This document shows positions 22,711-33,899 of a stretch of 64,000 nt of DNA, piece by piece. The notes under the pieces were generated by a model. It did not search any database, was not told where the DNA came from, and was given only the letters and a program-made list of their open reading frames with translations. The first letter of the stretch is position 1, and every line of letters starts with the position of its first letter. The translations under genes were made by a program, and so were the position numbers. Origin of the DNA: Magicicada septendecula (taxonomy: Eukaryota; Arthropoda; Insecta; Hemiptera; Cicadidae); contig CM068369.1 of assembly GCA_034769895.1 (NCBI GenBank), positions 426,399,479 to 426,463,478 on the forward strand, in the 5' to 3' direction.

Positions 22711-23381
22711 AAAGTACTTGAAAATTCATTTAAACTTTTTCAAACAATGGTAATTGTTGAAAATAAAATAATTTTGTTGCCAGGCAATCTGAAAATTTCA
22801 GATTTTGTACCACAAAATCTGAAAAGATTATACGATAGTTTATGAAATGGTTAATAATACGTCAGTGGAAGGTGTAATGAGAAATTAGCAGAAATGGAAA
22901 CCTGGGGAATGTTAACTGTTCTGTAGATACAATTTTGTCAGAATGTTTGGAAATGATCATCAACATTGAAGAAAAAGTAAGCATATTAAGAAACATATGT
23001 AAGTACTTATTATAAAAAAATAATGTTTGTTTTTTGATAAAGTCTTTTTGATTATAAAATATAAATATTTACAACAAGAAAAGAATTTTCAGTTTTCAAA
23101 ATTTAAATATATTTTTATAAAACAATGGGTTCTTCATTGAGGTGGGGACCATGTCACTCACTCCATCTCAAGCCTCCTCTCCCATTTTGCAGAAAAAGAG
23201 GACCCTGTCAAGGCTGATACTTTGACGACAGTGACAGGGCTTTCCACCAAATTCAGCAGAGTGACAGGTAGGCCCAACTCTGATTGGCTCCTCAGATTTC
23301 CCCAGCGTTAGTAGGTTCTATGAAAATATTTTATTTCAAAAATGATTTTAAATATAAATCTTAGATATGTTTTATAAATCT
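22711..23381 (+). repeat. M module, plus copy 1
   Basis: 671 bp unlike the monomer, starting at AAAGTACTTG and ending where satellite-like TCATGTTTTATGTTTTAACA resumes. It contains a hairpin, CAGATTTTGTACCACAAAATCTG (about 22799-22821), and a second stem, CCCTGTCA (23203-23210) with TGACAGGG (23232-23239). The 3' third (about 23125-23315) is much less AT-rich and includes CTGATTGGCTCC (about 23280-23291), which fits the reversed CCAAT box bound by NF-Y. No protein frame is evident. It may be the regulatory or terminal part of the ancestral element. Confidence 0.85.
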
Positions 23382-23567
23382 CATGTTTTATGTTTTAACA
23401 TGGGTAATTTTTTATATGACGAACCATAACTGCCGTAAATTCAAACAGAATCAAATAATTTTTTACATATGTGCCTGAGCTATAGAGAACTCAATGTCTG
23501 TTGATTTTGGTGAAGATCGGTTAAGGGGAAAGGGCAGTTTACCGGAAACATTTTTTGTTGTAACATG

Positions 23568-23862
23568 AGTAAAGTACTTAATTTTGATAAAGTATCCTGA
23601 TAAGATCTTAATAATCCACTGTAGAAACGTAGATGAAATATCTATAAATGAAGAGGCTAGTTGAACGGGCTGGGGGTAATTTTCTATAAATCAAAATTAT
23701 AGTTGAAGGGGGAGGGGATAATATTTTTTATATGTGTACTACGTTATTGGCAAGAAAGAAGTATTTTTTTGCTAAAATTCCTTCCCTGGCTGTTTGGCTG
23801 AAAATGATTTTAAATATAAATCTTAGAATATGGAAGTCATGTATGGTTCTCCATAATGATAT
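23568..23862 (+). repeat. L module, plus copy 1
   Basis: About 295 non-satellite bases, from AGTAAAGTACTT to the boundary hairpin. The 69-residue frame over it is a chance frame shared with the other L copies. The first half is homologous to the K modules of the right-hand domain. Confidence 0.85.
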
Positions 23863-24040
23863 TTTACTTCCATGTTCCTTAAGGAAATGGAAGTATGGTG
23901 ATGGCAAAAAAAATCGTGTTCGAGATTATTGGAGATTCTGATTTTACTACACTCAAAACATGAAAAAAAGGCGTTTTTCGAAAAGTGTCTGTGTGTGTGT
24001 GTGTGTCTGTCTGTGTGTCTATGTGTCTGTAGATTTTATT
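23861..24040 (+). repeat. H block 3
   Basis: Has the form CATGTTCCTTAAGGAAATGG. The microsatellite is a GT run followed by CTGT units. It is the shorter allele of the one in H block 6. Confidence 0.85.
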
Positions 24041-24686
24041 TCTATGGCAAACGATAACAGCCGCAAATTCAAACAGAATCAAATCATTTTTTGCATGCAG
24101 CCCTGATTTGTAGAGTTCTCAAGACCTTTTGGTTTTGGTGAAGATCGGTTAAGGGAAAGGGGTAGTTTCCCTGCAACGTTTTATGTTTTAAAAGGGTATT
24201 TTTAATGGCAAACCATAACAGCCGCAAATTCAATCATAATCAAATAATGTTTTGCATACTGCCCTGAATTGTAGAGTTCTCAAGAACTTTTGGTTTTGGT
24301 GAAGATCGGTTAAGGGAAAGGGGTAGTTTACCAGCAACGTTTTATGTTTTAAAAGGGTATTTTCTATGGCAAACGGTAAGAGCCGCAAATTCAAACAGAA
24401 TCAAATAAGTTTTTGCATACAGCTCTGATTTCAAGAGTACTAAAGACCTATTGTTTTTGGTGAAGTTCGTTTAAGGGAAAGGGGTAGTTTACCGGCCACG
24501 TTTTTTGTTTTATCAAGGGTATTTTGTATGGCAAACGATAACAGCCGCAAATTCAAACAGAATCATAGAATATTTTGCATACAGCCCTGAATTGTAGAGA
24601 TCTCAAGACCTATCGTTTTTGGTGCAGATCGGTTAAGGGATAGGGGTAGTTTACTTGCAACGGTTTTTTATCAAGGGTAATTTTTA

Positions 24687-24859
24687 CTTTTTACTTCCAT
24701 GTTCCTTAAGGAAATGGAAGTATGGTGGTGGGAAAAAAAATCGTGTTCGAGATTATTCCAGATTCTGATTGTACTACACTCAAAACATGAAAAAAAGTCG
24801 TTTTTCGAAAAGTGTCTGTGTGTCTGTCTATCTGTCTGTCTATCTGTAGATTTCTTTTC
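24687..24859 (+). repeat. H block 4
   Basis: Follows a monomer that ends in a duplicated TTTTTACTTTTTACTTCC. The microsatellite is CTGT/CTAT units. Confidence 0.85.
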
Positions 24860-25503
24860 TATGGCAAACGATAACAGCCGCAAATTCAAACAGAATCAAA
24901 TAATTTTTTGCATACAGCCCTGATTTGTAGAGTACTCGCGACCTATTGTTTTTTGTGAAGATCGGTTGAGGGAAAGGGGTAGTTTACCGGCAACGGTTTT
25001 TTTTATCAAGGGTAATTTTGTTTGTTTGGCAAACGATAACAGCCGCAAATTCAAACAGAATCAAATAATGATTCGCATACAGCCCTGAATTGTAGAGTTC
25101 TCAAGACCTTTTGGTCTTGGTGAAGATCGGTTAAGGGAAAGGGGTAGTTTACCAGCAACGTTTTATGTTTTAAAACGGTATTTTCTATGGCAAACGATAA
25201 GAGCCGCAAATTCAAACAGAATCAAATAAGTTTTTGCATATAGCCCTGATATCTTGAGTACTAAAGATCTATTGTTTTTGGTGAAGATCGTTTAAGGGAA
25301 AGTGGTAGTTTACCAGCCACGTTTTTTGTTTTATCAAGGGTATTTTGTATGGCAAACGATAACAGCCGCAAATTCAAACAAAATCATATAATATTTTACA
25401 TACAGCCCTGAATTGTAGAGTTCTCAAGACCTATCGTTTTTGGTGAAGATCGGTTATGGGAAAGGGGTAGTTTACCAGCAACGATTTTTTATCAAGGGTA
25501 ATT

Positions 25504-25684
25504 TTTACTTCCATATTCCTTAAGGAATGGAAGTATGGTGATGGCAAAAAAAATCGTGTTCGAGATTATTGCAGATTCGGATTCTACTACACTCAAAACA
25601 TGAAAAAAAGTCGTTTTCCGAAAAGTGTCTGTGTGTCTGTCTGTCTGTCTGTCTGTCTATCTGTCTATCTGTAGATTTTTTTTC
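25504..25684 (+). repeat. H block 5
   Basis: Has the CATATTCCTTAAGGAATGG form of the palindrome and a run of five to six CTGT units with CTAT variants. Confidence 0.85.
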
Positions 25685-27291
25685 TATGGCAAACGATAAC
25701 TGCCGCAAATTGAAAAAGGATCAAATAATTTTTTGCATGCAGTCCTGATTTGCAGAGTACTCGCGACCTATTGTTTTTGGTGAAGATCGGTTGAGGGAAA
25801 GGGGTAGTTTACCGGCAACGGTTTTTTTTTAGCAAGGGTAATTTTGTTTGTTTGGCAAACGATAACAGCCGCAAATTCAAACAGAATCAAATAATGTTTC
25901 GCATACACCCCTGAATTGCAGTGTTCTCAAGATCTGTTGATATTGGTGAAGATCGGTTAAGGGAAAGGGGTAGTTTACCGGTTACGTTTTATGTTTTAAC
26001 AAGGGTACTTCCTATGGCAAACGATAACAGCCGCAAATTCAAACAGAATCAAAAGATTATTTGCATACAGCCCTAAATTGTAGAGTTCTCAAGACCTATT
26101 GTTTTTGGTGAAGTTCGGTTGAGGAAAATGGGTAGTTTACCTGCAACGTTTTTTTAACAAGGGTATTTTCTATGGCAAACGATAACAGCCGCAAATTCAA
26201 ACAGAATCAAATAATTTTTTGCATACAGCCCTGATTTGTAGAGTACTCGCGACCTATTGTTTTTGGTGAAGATCGGTTGAGGGAAAGGGGTAGTTTACCT
26301 GCAACGGTTTTTTTTTATCAAGGGAAATTTTTTTTTTTTTTGGCAAACGATAACAGCCGCAAATTCAAACAGAATCAAATAATGTTTCGCATACAGCCCT
26401 GAATTGTAGAGTTCTCAAGATCTATTGTTTTTGGTGAAGATCGGTTAAGGGAAAGGGGTAGTTTACCGGTAACGTTTTATGTTTTAACAAGGGTATTTCC
26501 TATGGCAAACGATAATAGCCGCAAATTCAAACAGAATCAAATAATTTTCTGCATACAGCCCTGATTTGTAGAGTACTCAAGACCTATTGTTTTTGGTGAA
26601 GATCGGTTAAGGGGAAGGGGTAGTTTACCAGCAACGTTTTTTATCAAGCGTATTTTCTATGGCAAACGATAACTGCCGCAAATTCAAACAGAATCAAATA
26701 ATTTTTTGCATACAGCCCTGATTTGTAGAGTACGCGCGACCTATAGTTTTTGGTGAAGATCGGTTGAGGGGAAGGGGTAGTTTACCAGCAACGGTTTTTT
26801 TTATCAAGGGAAATTTTTTTTTTGGCAAACGATAACAGCCGCAAATTCAAACAGAATCAAATAATGTTTCGCATACAGCCCTGAATTGTAGAGTTCTCAA
26901 GACCTATTGTTTTTGGTGAAGATCGGTTAAGCGGAAGGGGTAGTTTACCTACAACGTTTTTTTAACAAGGGTATTTTCTATGGCAAACGATAACAGCCGA
27001 AAATTCAAACAGAATCAAATAATTTTCTGCATACAGCCCTGAATTGTAGAGTACTCAAGACCTGTTGTTTTTGGTGAAGATTGGTTGAGGGGAAGGGGTA
27101 GTTTACCTGCAACGTTTTTTATCAAGCGTTTTTTTTATGGCAAACGATAACTGCCGCAAATTCAAACAGAATCAAATAATTTTTTGCATACGTCAGTGAA
27201 TTGTAGAGGACTCAAGGCCTTTAGATTTTGGTGAAGATCAGTTAAGGGGAAGGGGTAGTTTACCAGCAAACTTTTACGTTTTAACAAGAGT

Positions 27292-27962
27292 AAAGTACTT
27301 GAAAATTCATTTAAACTTTTTCAAACAATGGTAATTGTTGAAAATAAAATAATTTTGTTGCCAGGCAATCTGAAAATTTCAGATTTTGTACCACAAAATC
27401 TGAAAAGATTATACGATAGTTTATGAAATGGTTAATAATACGTCAGTGGAAGGTGTAATGAGAAATTAGCAGAAATGGAAACCTGGGGAATGTTAACTGT
27501 TCTGTAGATACAATTTTGTCAGAATGTTTGGAAATGATCATCAACATTGAAGAAAAAGTAAGCATATTAAGAAACATATGTAAGTACTTATTATAAAAAA
27601 ATAATGTATGTTTTTTGATAAAGTCATTTTGATTATAAAATATAAATATTTACAACAAGAAAAGAATTTTCAGTTTTCAAAATTTAAATATATTTTTATA
27701 AAACAATTGGTTCTTCATTGAGGTGGGGACCATGTCACTCACTCCATCTCAAGCCTCCTCTCCCATTTTGCAGAAAAAGAGGACCCTGTCAAGGCTGATA
27801 CTTTGACGACAGTGACAGGGCTTTCCACCAAATTCAGCAGAGTGACAGGTAGGCCCAACTCTGATTGGCTCCTCAGATTTCCCCAGCGTTAGTAGGTTCT
27901 ATGAAAATATTTTATTTCAAAAATGATTTTAAATATAAATCTTAGATATGTTTTATAAATCT
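27292..27962 (+). repeat. M module, plus copy 2
   Basis: Same as 22711-23381 at an offset of 4581 bp, with isolated differences (for example AACAATTGG where copy 1 has AACAATGGG). Confidence 0.88.
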
Positions 27963-28148
27963 CATGTTTTATGTTTTAACATGGGTAATTTTTTATATGA
28001 CGAACCATAACTGCCGTAAATTCAAACAGAATCAAATAATTTTTTACATATGTGCCTGAGCTATAGAGAACTCAATGTCTGTTGATTTTGGTGAAGATCG
28101 GTTAAGGGGAAAGGGCAGTTTACCGGAAACATTTTTTGTTGTAACATG

Positions 28149-28442
28149 AGTAAAGTACTTAATTTTGATAAAGTATCCTGATAAGATCTTAATAATCCAC
28201 TGTAGAAACGTAGATGAAATATCTATAAATGAAGAGGCTAGTTGAACGGGCTGGGGGTAATTTTCTATAAATCAAAATTATAGTTGAAGGGGGAGGGGAT
28301 AATATTTTTTATATGTGTACTACGTTATTGGCAAGAAAGAAGTATTTTTTTGCTAAAATTCCTTCCCTGGCTGTTTGGCTGAAAATGATTTTAAATATAA
28401 ATCTTAGAATATGGAAGTCATGTATGGTTCTCCATACCGATA
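28149..28442 (+). repeat. L module, plus copy 2
   Basis: Same as 23568-23862 at an offset of 4581 bp. This copy keeps the intact boundary hairpin GTATGG-TTCT-CCATAC followed by CGATAT. Confidence 0.88.
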
Positions 28443-28565
28443 TTTTACTTCCATGTTCCTTAAGGAAATGGAAGTATGGTGATGGCAAAAAAAATCGTGT
28501 TCGAGATTATTGGAGATTCTGATTTTACTACACTCAAAACATGAAAAAAAGGCGTTTTTCGAAAA

Positions 28566-28614
<49 letters not shown>

Positions 28615-28641
28615 TGTGTGTCTGTGTCTGTAGATTTTATT
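28441..28641 (+). repeat. H block 6
   Basis: Counterpart of H block 3 with a GT run expanded to about 20 units. Confidence 0.88.
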
Positions 28642-29286
28642 TCTATGGCAAACGATAACAGCCGCAAATTCAAACAGAATCAAATCATTTTTTGCATGCA
28701 GCCCTGATTTGTAGAGTTCTCAAGACCTTTTGGTTTTGGTGAAGATCGGTTAAGGGAAAGGGGTAGTTTCCCTGCAACGTTTTATGTTTTAAAAGGGTAT
28801 TTTTAATGGCAAACCATAACAGCCGCAAATTCAATCATAATCAAATAATGTTTTGCATACTGCCCTGAATTGTAGAGTTCTCAAGAACTTTTGGTTTTGG
28901 TGAAGATCGGTTAAGGGAAAGGGGTAGTTTACCAGCAACGTTTTATGTTTTAAAAGGGTATTTTCTATGGCAAACGGTAAGAGCCGCAAATTCAAACAGA
29001 ATCAAATAAGTTTTTGCATACAGCTCTGATTTCAAGAGTACTAAAGACCTATTGTTTTTGGTGAAGTTCGTTTAAGGGAAAGGGGTAGTTTACCGGCCAC
29101 GTTTTTTGTTTTATCAAGGGTATTTTGTATGGCAAACGATAACAGCCGCAAATTCAAACAGAATCATAGAATATTTTGCATACAGCCCTGAATTGTAGAG
29201 ATCTCAAGACCTATCGTTTTTGGTGCAGATCGGTTAAGGGATAGGGGTAGTTTACTTGCAACGGTTTTTTATCAAGGGTAATTTTT

Positions 29287-29459
29287 ACTTTTTACTTCCA
29301 TGTTCCTTAAGGAAATGGAAGTATGGTGATGGGAAAAAAAATCGTGTTCGAGATTATTCCAGATTCTGATTGTACTACACTCAAAACATGAAAAAAAGTC
29401 GTTTTTCGAAAAGTGTCTGTGTGTCTGTCTATCTGTCTGTCTATCTGTAGATTTCTTTT
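29287..29459 (+). repeat. H block 7
   Basis: Counterpart of H block 4 at an offset of 4601 bp. Confidence 0.85.
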
Positions 29460-30103
29460 CTATGGCAAACGATAACAGCCGCAAATTCAAACAGAATCAA
29501 ATAATTTTTTGCATACAGCCCTGATTTGTAGAGTACTCGCGACCTATTGTTTTTTGTGAAGATCGGTTGAGGGAAAGGGGTAGTTTACCGGCAACGGTTT
29601 TTTTTATCAAGGGTAATTTTGTTTGTTTGGCAAACGATAACAGCCGCAAATTCAAACAGAATCAAATAATGATTCGCATACAGCCCTGAATTGTAGAGTT
29701 CTCAAGACCTTTTGGTCTTGGTGAAGATCGGTTAAGGGAAAGGGGTAGTTTACCAGCAACGTTTTATGTTTTAAAACGGTATTTTCTATGGCAAACGATA
29801 AGAGCCGCAAATTCAAACAGAATCAAATAAGTTTTTGCATATAGCCCTGATATCTTGAGTACTAAAGATCTATTGTTTTTGGTGAAGATCGTTTAAGGGA
29901 AAGTGGTAGTTTACCAGCCACGTTTTTTGTTTTATCAAGGGTATTTTGTATGGCAAACGATAACAGCCGCAAATTCAAACAAAATCATATAATATTTTAC
30001 ATACAGCCCTGAATTGTAGAGTTCTCAAGACCTATCGTTTTTGGTGAAGATCGGTTATGGGAAAGGGGTAGTTTACCAGCAACGATTTTTTATCAAGGGT
30101 AAT

Positions 30104-30284
30104 TTTTACTTCCATATTCCTTAAGGAATGGAAGTATGGTGATGGCAAAAAAAATCGTGTTCGAGATTATTGCAGATTCGGATTCTACTACACTCAAAAC
30201 ATGAAAAAAAGTCGTTTTCCGAAAAGTGTCTGTGTGTCTGTCTGTCTGTCTGTCTGTCTATCTGTCTATCTGTAGATTTTTTTT
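30104..30284 (+). repeat. H block 8
   Basis: Counterpart of H block 5 at an offset of 4601 bp, with an identical CTGT/CTAT pattern. Confidence 0.85.
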
Positions 30285-31728
30285 CTATGGCAAACGATAA
30301 CTGCCGCAAATTGAAAAAGGATCAAATAATTTTTTGCATGCAGCCCTGATTTGCAGAGTACTCGCGACCTATTGTTTTTGGTGAAGATCGGTTGAGGGAA
30401 AGGGGTAGTTTACCGGCAACGGTTTTTTTTTAGCAAGGGTAATTTTGTTTGTTTGGCAAACGATAACAGCCGCAAATTCAAACAGAATCAAATAATGTTT
30501 CGCATACACCCCTGAATTGCAGTGTTCTCAAGATCTGTTGATATTGGTGAAGATCGGTTAAGGGAAAGGGGTAGTTTACCAGTTACGTTTTATGTTTTAA
30601 CAAGGGTACTTCCTATGGCAAACGATAACAGCCGCAAATTCAAACAGAATCAAAAGATTATTTGCATACAGCCCTAAATTGTAGAGTTCTCAAGACCTAT
30701 TGTTTTTGGTGAAGTTCGGTTGAGGAAAATGGGTAGTTTACCAGCAACGTTTTTTTAACAAGGGTATTTTCTATGGCAAACGATAACAGCCGCAAATTCC
30801 AACAGAATCAAATAATGTTTTGCATACCGAACTGATTTGTAGAGTACTCAAGACCTATTGTTTTAGGTGAAGATCGGTTAAGGGAAAGGGGTAGTTTACC
30901 AGTAACGTTTTATGTTTTAACAAGGGTATTTCTTATGGCAAACGATAACAGCCGCAAATTCAAACAGAATCAAAAGATTATTTGCATACAGCCCTAAATT
31001 GTAGAGTTCTCAAGACCTATTGTTTTTGGTGAAGTTCGGTTGAGGAAAAGGGGTAGTTTACCTGCAACGTTTTTTTAACAAGGGTATTTTATATGGCAAA
31101 CGATAACAGCCGCAAATTCAAACAGAATCAAATAATGTTTTGCATACAGCTCTGATTTGTAGAGTACTCAAGACCTGTTGTTTTTGGTGAAGATCGGTTA
31201 AGGGAAAGGGGTAGTTTACCTGTAACGTTTTATGTTTTAACAAGGGTATTTCCTATGGCAAACGATAACAGCCGCAAATTCAAACAGAATCAAAAGATTA
31301 TTTGCATACAGCCCTAAATTGTAGAGTTCTCAAGATCTGTTGTTTTTGGTGAAGATCGGTTGAGGGAAAGGGGTAGTTTACCTGCAACGTTTTTTTAACA
31401 AGGGTATTTTCTATGGCAAACGATAAGAGCCGCAAATTCAAACAGAATCAAATAATGTTTTGCATACAGCCCTGGTTTGTAGAGTACTCAAGACCTATTG
31501 TTGTTGGTGATGATCGGTTAAGGGAAAGGGGTAGTTTACCTGCAACGTTTTTTTTTCAAGCGTATTTTATATGGCAAACGATAACAGCCGCAAATTCAAA
31601 CAGAATCAAATAATAATGTTTTGCATACGTCCCTGAATTGTAGAGGTCTCAATGACTTTCGATTTTGGTGAAGATCGGTTAAGGGGAAGGGGTAGTTTAC
31701 CTGCAACCTTTTACGTTTTAACAAGAGT

Positions 31729-31959
31729 AAAGTACTTGAAAATTTATTTAAACTTTTTGAAACAATGGTAATTGTTAAAAATAAAATAATTTTGTTGCCA
31801 GGCAATAAATTATAATTTTTTCATTTTAATGTAATATAATATTTTTCATTTAATACAGCAATAAAAAGGCAGGTAAGACACAGCCTGGCTGTTTGGCTGA
31901 AAATGATTTTAAATATAAATCTTAGAATATGGAAGTCATGTATGGTTCTCCATACCGAT
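31729..31959 (+). repeat. Fused, internally deleted M/L module
   Basis: Starts like the M module (AAAGTACTTGAAAATT to TTGTTGCCAGGCAAT), then has about 85 AT-rich bases not seen in the other copies. It then joins the end of an L module (CTGGCTGTTTGGCTGAAAATG) and the boundary hairpin. Most of M, the monomers after it and most of L are missing. Confidence 0.75.
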
Positions 31960-32079
31960 ATTTATTTCCATGTTCCTTAAGGAAATGGAAGTATGGTGAT
32001 GGCAAAAAAAATCGTGTTTAAGATTATTGCAGATTCTGATTGTACTACACTCAAAACATGAAAAAAGTCGTTTTTCGAA

Positions 32080-32112
<33 letters not shown>

Positions 32113-32139
32113 TGTCTGTCTGTCTGTAGATTTTTTTTA
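31960..32139 (+). repeat. H block 9
   Basis: The last H block in the window. It carries TTTATTTCC in place of TTTACTTCC at the start and a GT run followed by CTGT units. No H block occurs in the remaining 32 kb. Confidence 0.85.
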
Positions 32140-33430
32140 TGGCAAACGATAACAGCCGCAAATTCAAACAGAATCAAATAATTTTTTGCATACCGCCCTG
32201 ATTTATAGAGTACTCGCGACCAATTGTTTTTGGTGAAGATCGGTTGATGGAAAGGGGTAGTTTCCCTGCAACGGTTTTTTTTTATCAAGGGTAATTTTGT
32301 TTGTTTGGCAAACGATAACAGCCGCAAATTCAAACAGAATCAAATAATGTTTCGCATACAGCCCTGAATTGTAGAGTTCTCAAGACCTTTTGGTTTTGGT
32401 GAAGATCGGTTAAGGGAAAGGGGTACTTTACCAGACACGTTTTATGTTTTAAAAGGGTATTTTCTATGGCAAACGATAAGAGCCGCAAATTCAAACAGAA
32501 TCAAATAAGATTTTGCATATACCCTTGATGTCTTGAGTACTAAAGACCTATTGTTTTTGGTGATGATCGTTTAAGGGAAAGGGGTAGTTTACCAGCCACG
32601 TTTTTTGTTTTATCAAGGGTATTTTGTATGGCAAACGATAACAGCCGCAAATTCAAACAGAATCAAATAATTGTTTGCATACAGGCCTGAATTGCAGAGT
32701 ACCTAAAGCCTGTCGTTTTTGGTGAAGATCGGTTAAGGGAAAGGGGTAGTTTACCGGCAACGGCTTTTTATCAAGGGTAATTTTTTTCTATAGTAAACGA
32801 TAACAGCCGCAAATTCAAACAGAATCAAATGATGTTTTGCATACAGCCCTGTATTGTAGAGTTCTCAATACCTATTGGTGTTGGTGAAGATCGGTTAAGG
32901 GAAAGGGGTAGTTTACCAGCAACATTTTATGTTGTAACAAGGGTAATTTTTTATATGACGAACGATAACTGCCGTAAATTCAAACAGAATCAAATAGGTT
33001 TTTGCATACCTTTTTAAACTAAAGAGAACTCAAGGTCTGTTGATTTTGTTGAAGATCCGTTAAGGGAAGGGGTAGTTTATCAGCAACGTTTTATGTTTTA
33101 AAAAGGGTAATTTTTTATGACGAACGATAACTGCCGAAAATTCAATGAGAATCAAATAATTTTTTGCACCCCCTGAGTTGCAGAGAGCTCAAGGTCTATT
33201 GATTTTGGTGAAGATCGGTTAAGGGAAAGGGGTAGTTTACCTGCAACATTTTATGTGGTAACAAGAGAAATGTTTCCATGACGAACGATAACTGAGGCAC
33301 ATTCAAACAGAATCAAATATTTTCTTGCATGCTTCCCTGAATTGTAGAGGACGGAAGGTCAGTTGATTTTGGAGAAGATCGGTTAAGAGAAAGGAGTAGT
33401 TTACCTGCAACATTTTATGTTTTAACAAGA

Positions 33431-33899
33431 GTGAAGTACTTAATTTTGATAAATAAAGTATCCTGATAAGAAGCTCATAATAATCCACTGTAGAAACGTA
33501 GATGAAATATCTATAAATTATGAGGTCAGGTGAACGTAGTGGGGGTAATTTTCTATTATTAAAAATTATAGTTGAAGGTGGAGGGGAGAATTTTTTATAT
33601 GTGTACTACGTTATCGGCAACAAAGAAGTAGTTTTTTGTTAAAATTGCTTCCCGTTCTCTTTCGCCGTAGTCCAATGTTTTCTGCAAAACCAGACTTTTC
33701 GGCAGTGCCATCGACTGCCATCATCGGTGAAAATCGAGTGCGAAAACGTGAGGTGGTATACGTTAGTGACCACAGTACTGTGGTTAATGCTGAAGCAATA
33801 AGTAGAAAGACGTAGTTCCTATGGAAATATTTCATTTCGAATATGATTTTAAATAAAAATTTTAGAACATGGAAGTCATGTATGGTTCTCCATACCGAT
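33431..33899 (+). repeat. K module 1
   Basis: A 469-bp non-satellite module. The first 200 bp match the L module. Then, in place of the L sequence CTGGCTGTTTGGC, there is a block of about 160 less AT-rich bases with a 46-codon plus-strand frame (33675-33815) and a perfect 16-bp palindrome, ACCACAGTACTGTGGT (33769-33784). The end resembles the M module end (CTATGGAAATATTTCATTTC) and closes with the boundary hairpin. This copy differs from the rest by CTCTTTCGCC where they have CTCTTTAGCC. Confidence 0.88.
33675..33815 (+). other. 46-codon coding-like island, possible captured exon
   Basis: The frame begins MFSAKPDFSAVPSTAIIGEN and continues with a basic RKRE stretch to a TAG stop. Codon choice and residue mix look like real protein, unlike every other frame in the array. 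Just upstream is a pyrimidine-rich TTCCCGTTCTCTTTAG (in copies K2-K7), a good 3' splice acceptor. Inside is AAAACGTGAGG, a plausible 5' donor. The frame stays open in all seven full K copies (starts at 33675, 37531, 39612, 42660, 46515, 50209 and 58924). Since those copies are almost identical, this says nothing about selection. I do not recognise the protein. It could be an exon fragment carried by the ancestral element, or chance. Confidence 0.3.

Larger units (their letters stand above)
21361..23862 (+). repeat. Right arm of large satellite palindrome
   Basis: Begins with the tail of an L-type module (AAGTATAAATCTTAGAAC, then the boundary hairpin near 21391-21409), then an H block, monomers, the M module, more monomers and an L module. 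This is the mirror of 18461-21058. The last bases of the arm, near 23856, read CCATAATGAT rather than CCATACCGAT, so this hairpin copy is mutated. Confidence 0.85.
21589..26169 (+). repeat. 4.58-kb segmental duplication, copy A1
   Basis: 4581 bp, repeated in tandem as 26170-30770. Corresponding landmarks are offset by exactly 4581 bp up to the GT run near 24.0 kb and by 4601 bp after it. Contents: seven or so monomers, M module, L module, three H blocks and further monomers. Confidence 0.9.
26170..30770 (+). repeat. 4.60-kb segmental duplication, copy A2
   Basis: The tandem copy of 21589-26169, with only scattered substitutions and a longer GT microsatellite in H block 6, which accounts for the 20-bp length difference. 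Order of modules is the same as in A1. Confidence 0.9.

Noticed and set aside
33611..33835. 74-residue minus-strand frame in every K module (starts MKYFHRNYVFLL)
   Set aside because: It is antisense to the more protein-like 46-codon plus frame, and its hydrophobic composition is what the complement gives. It is broken in K7 and has no independent support.
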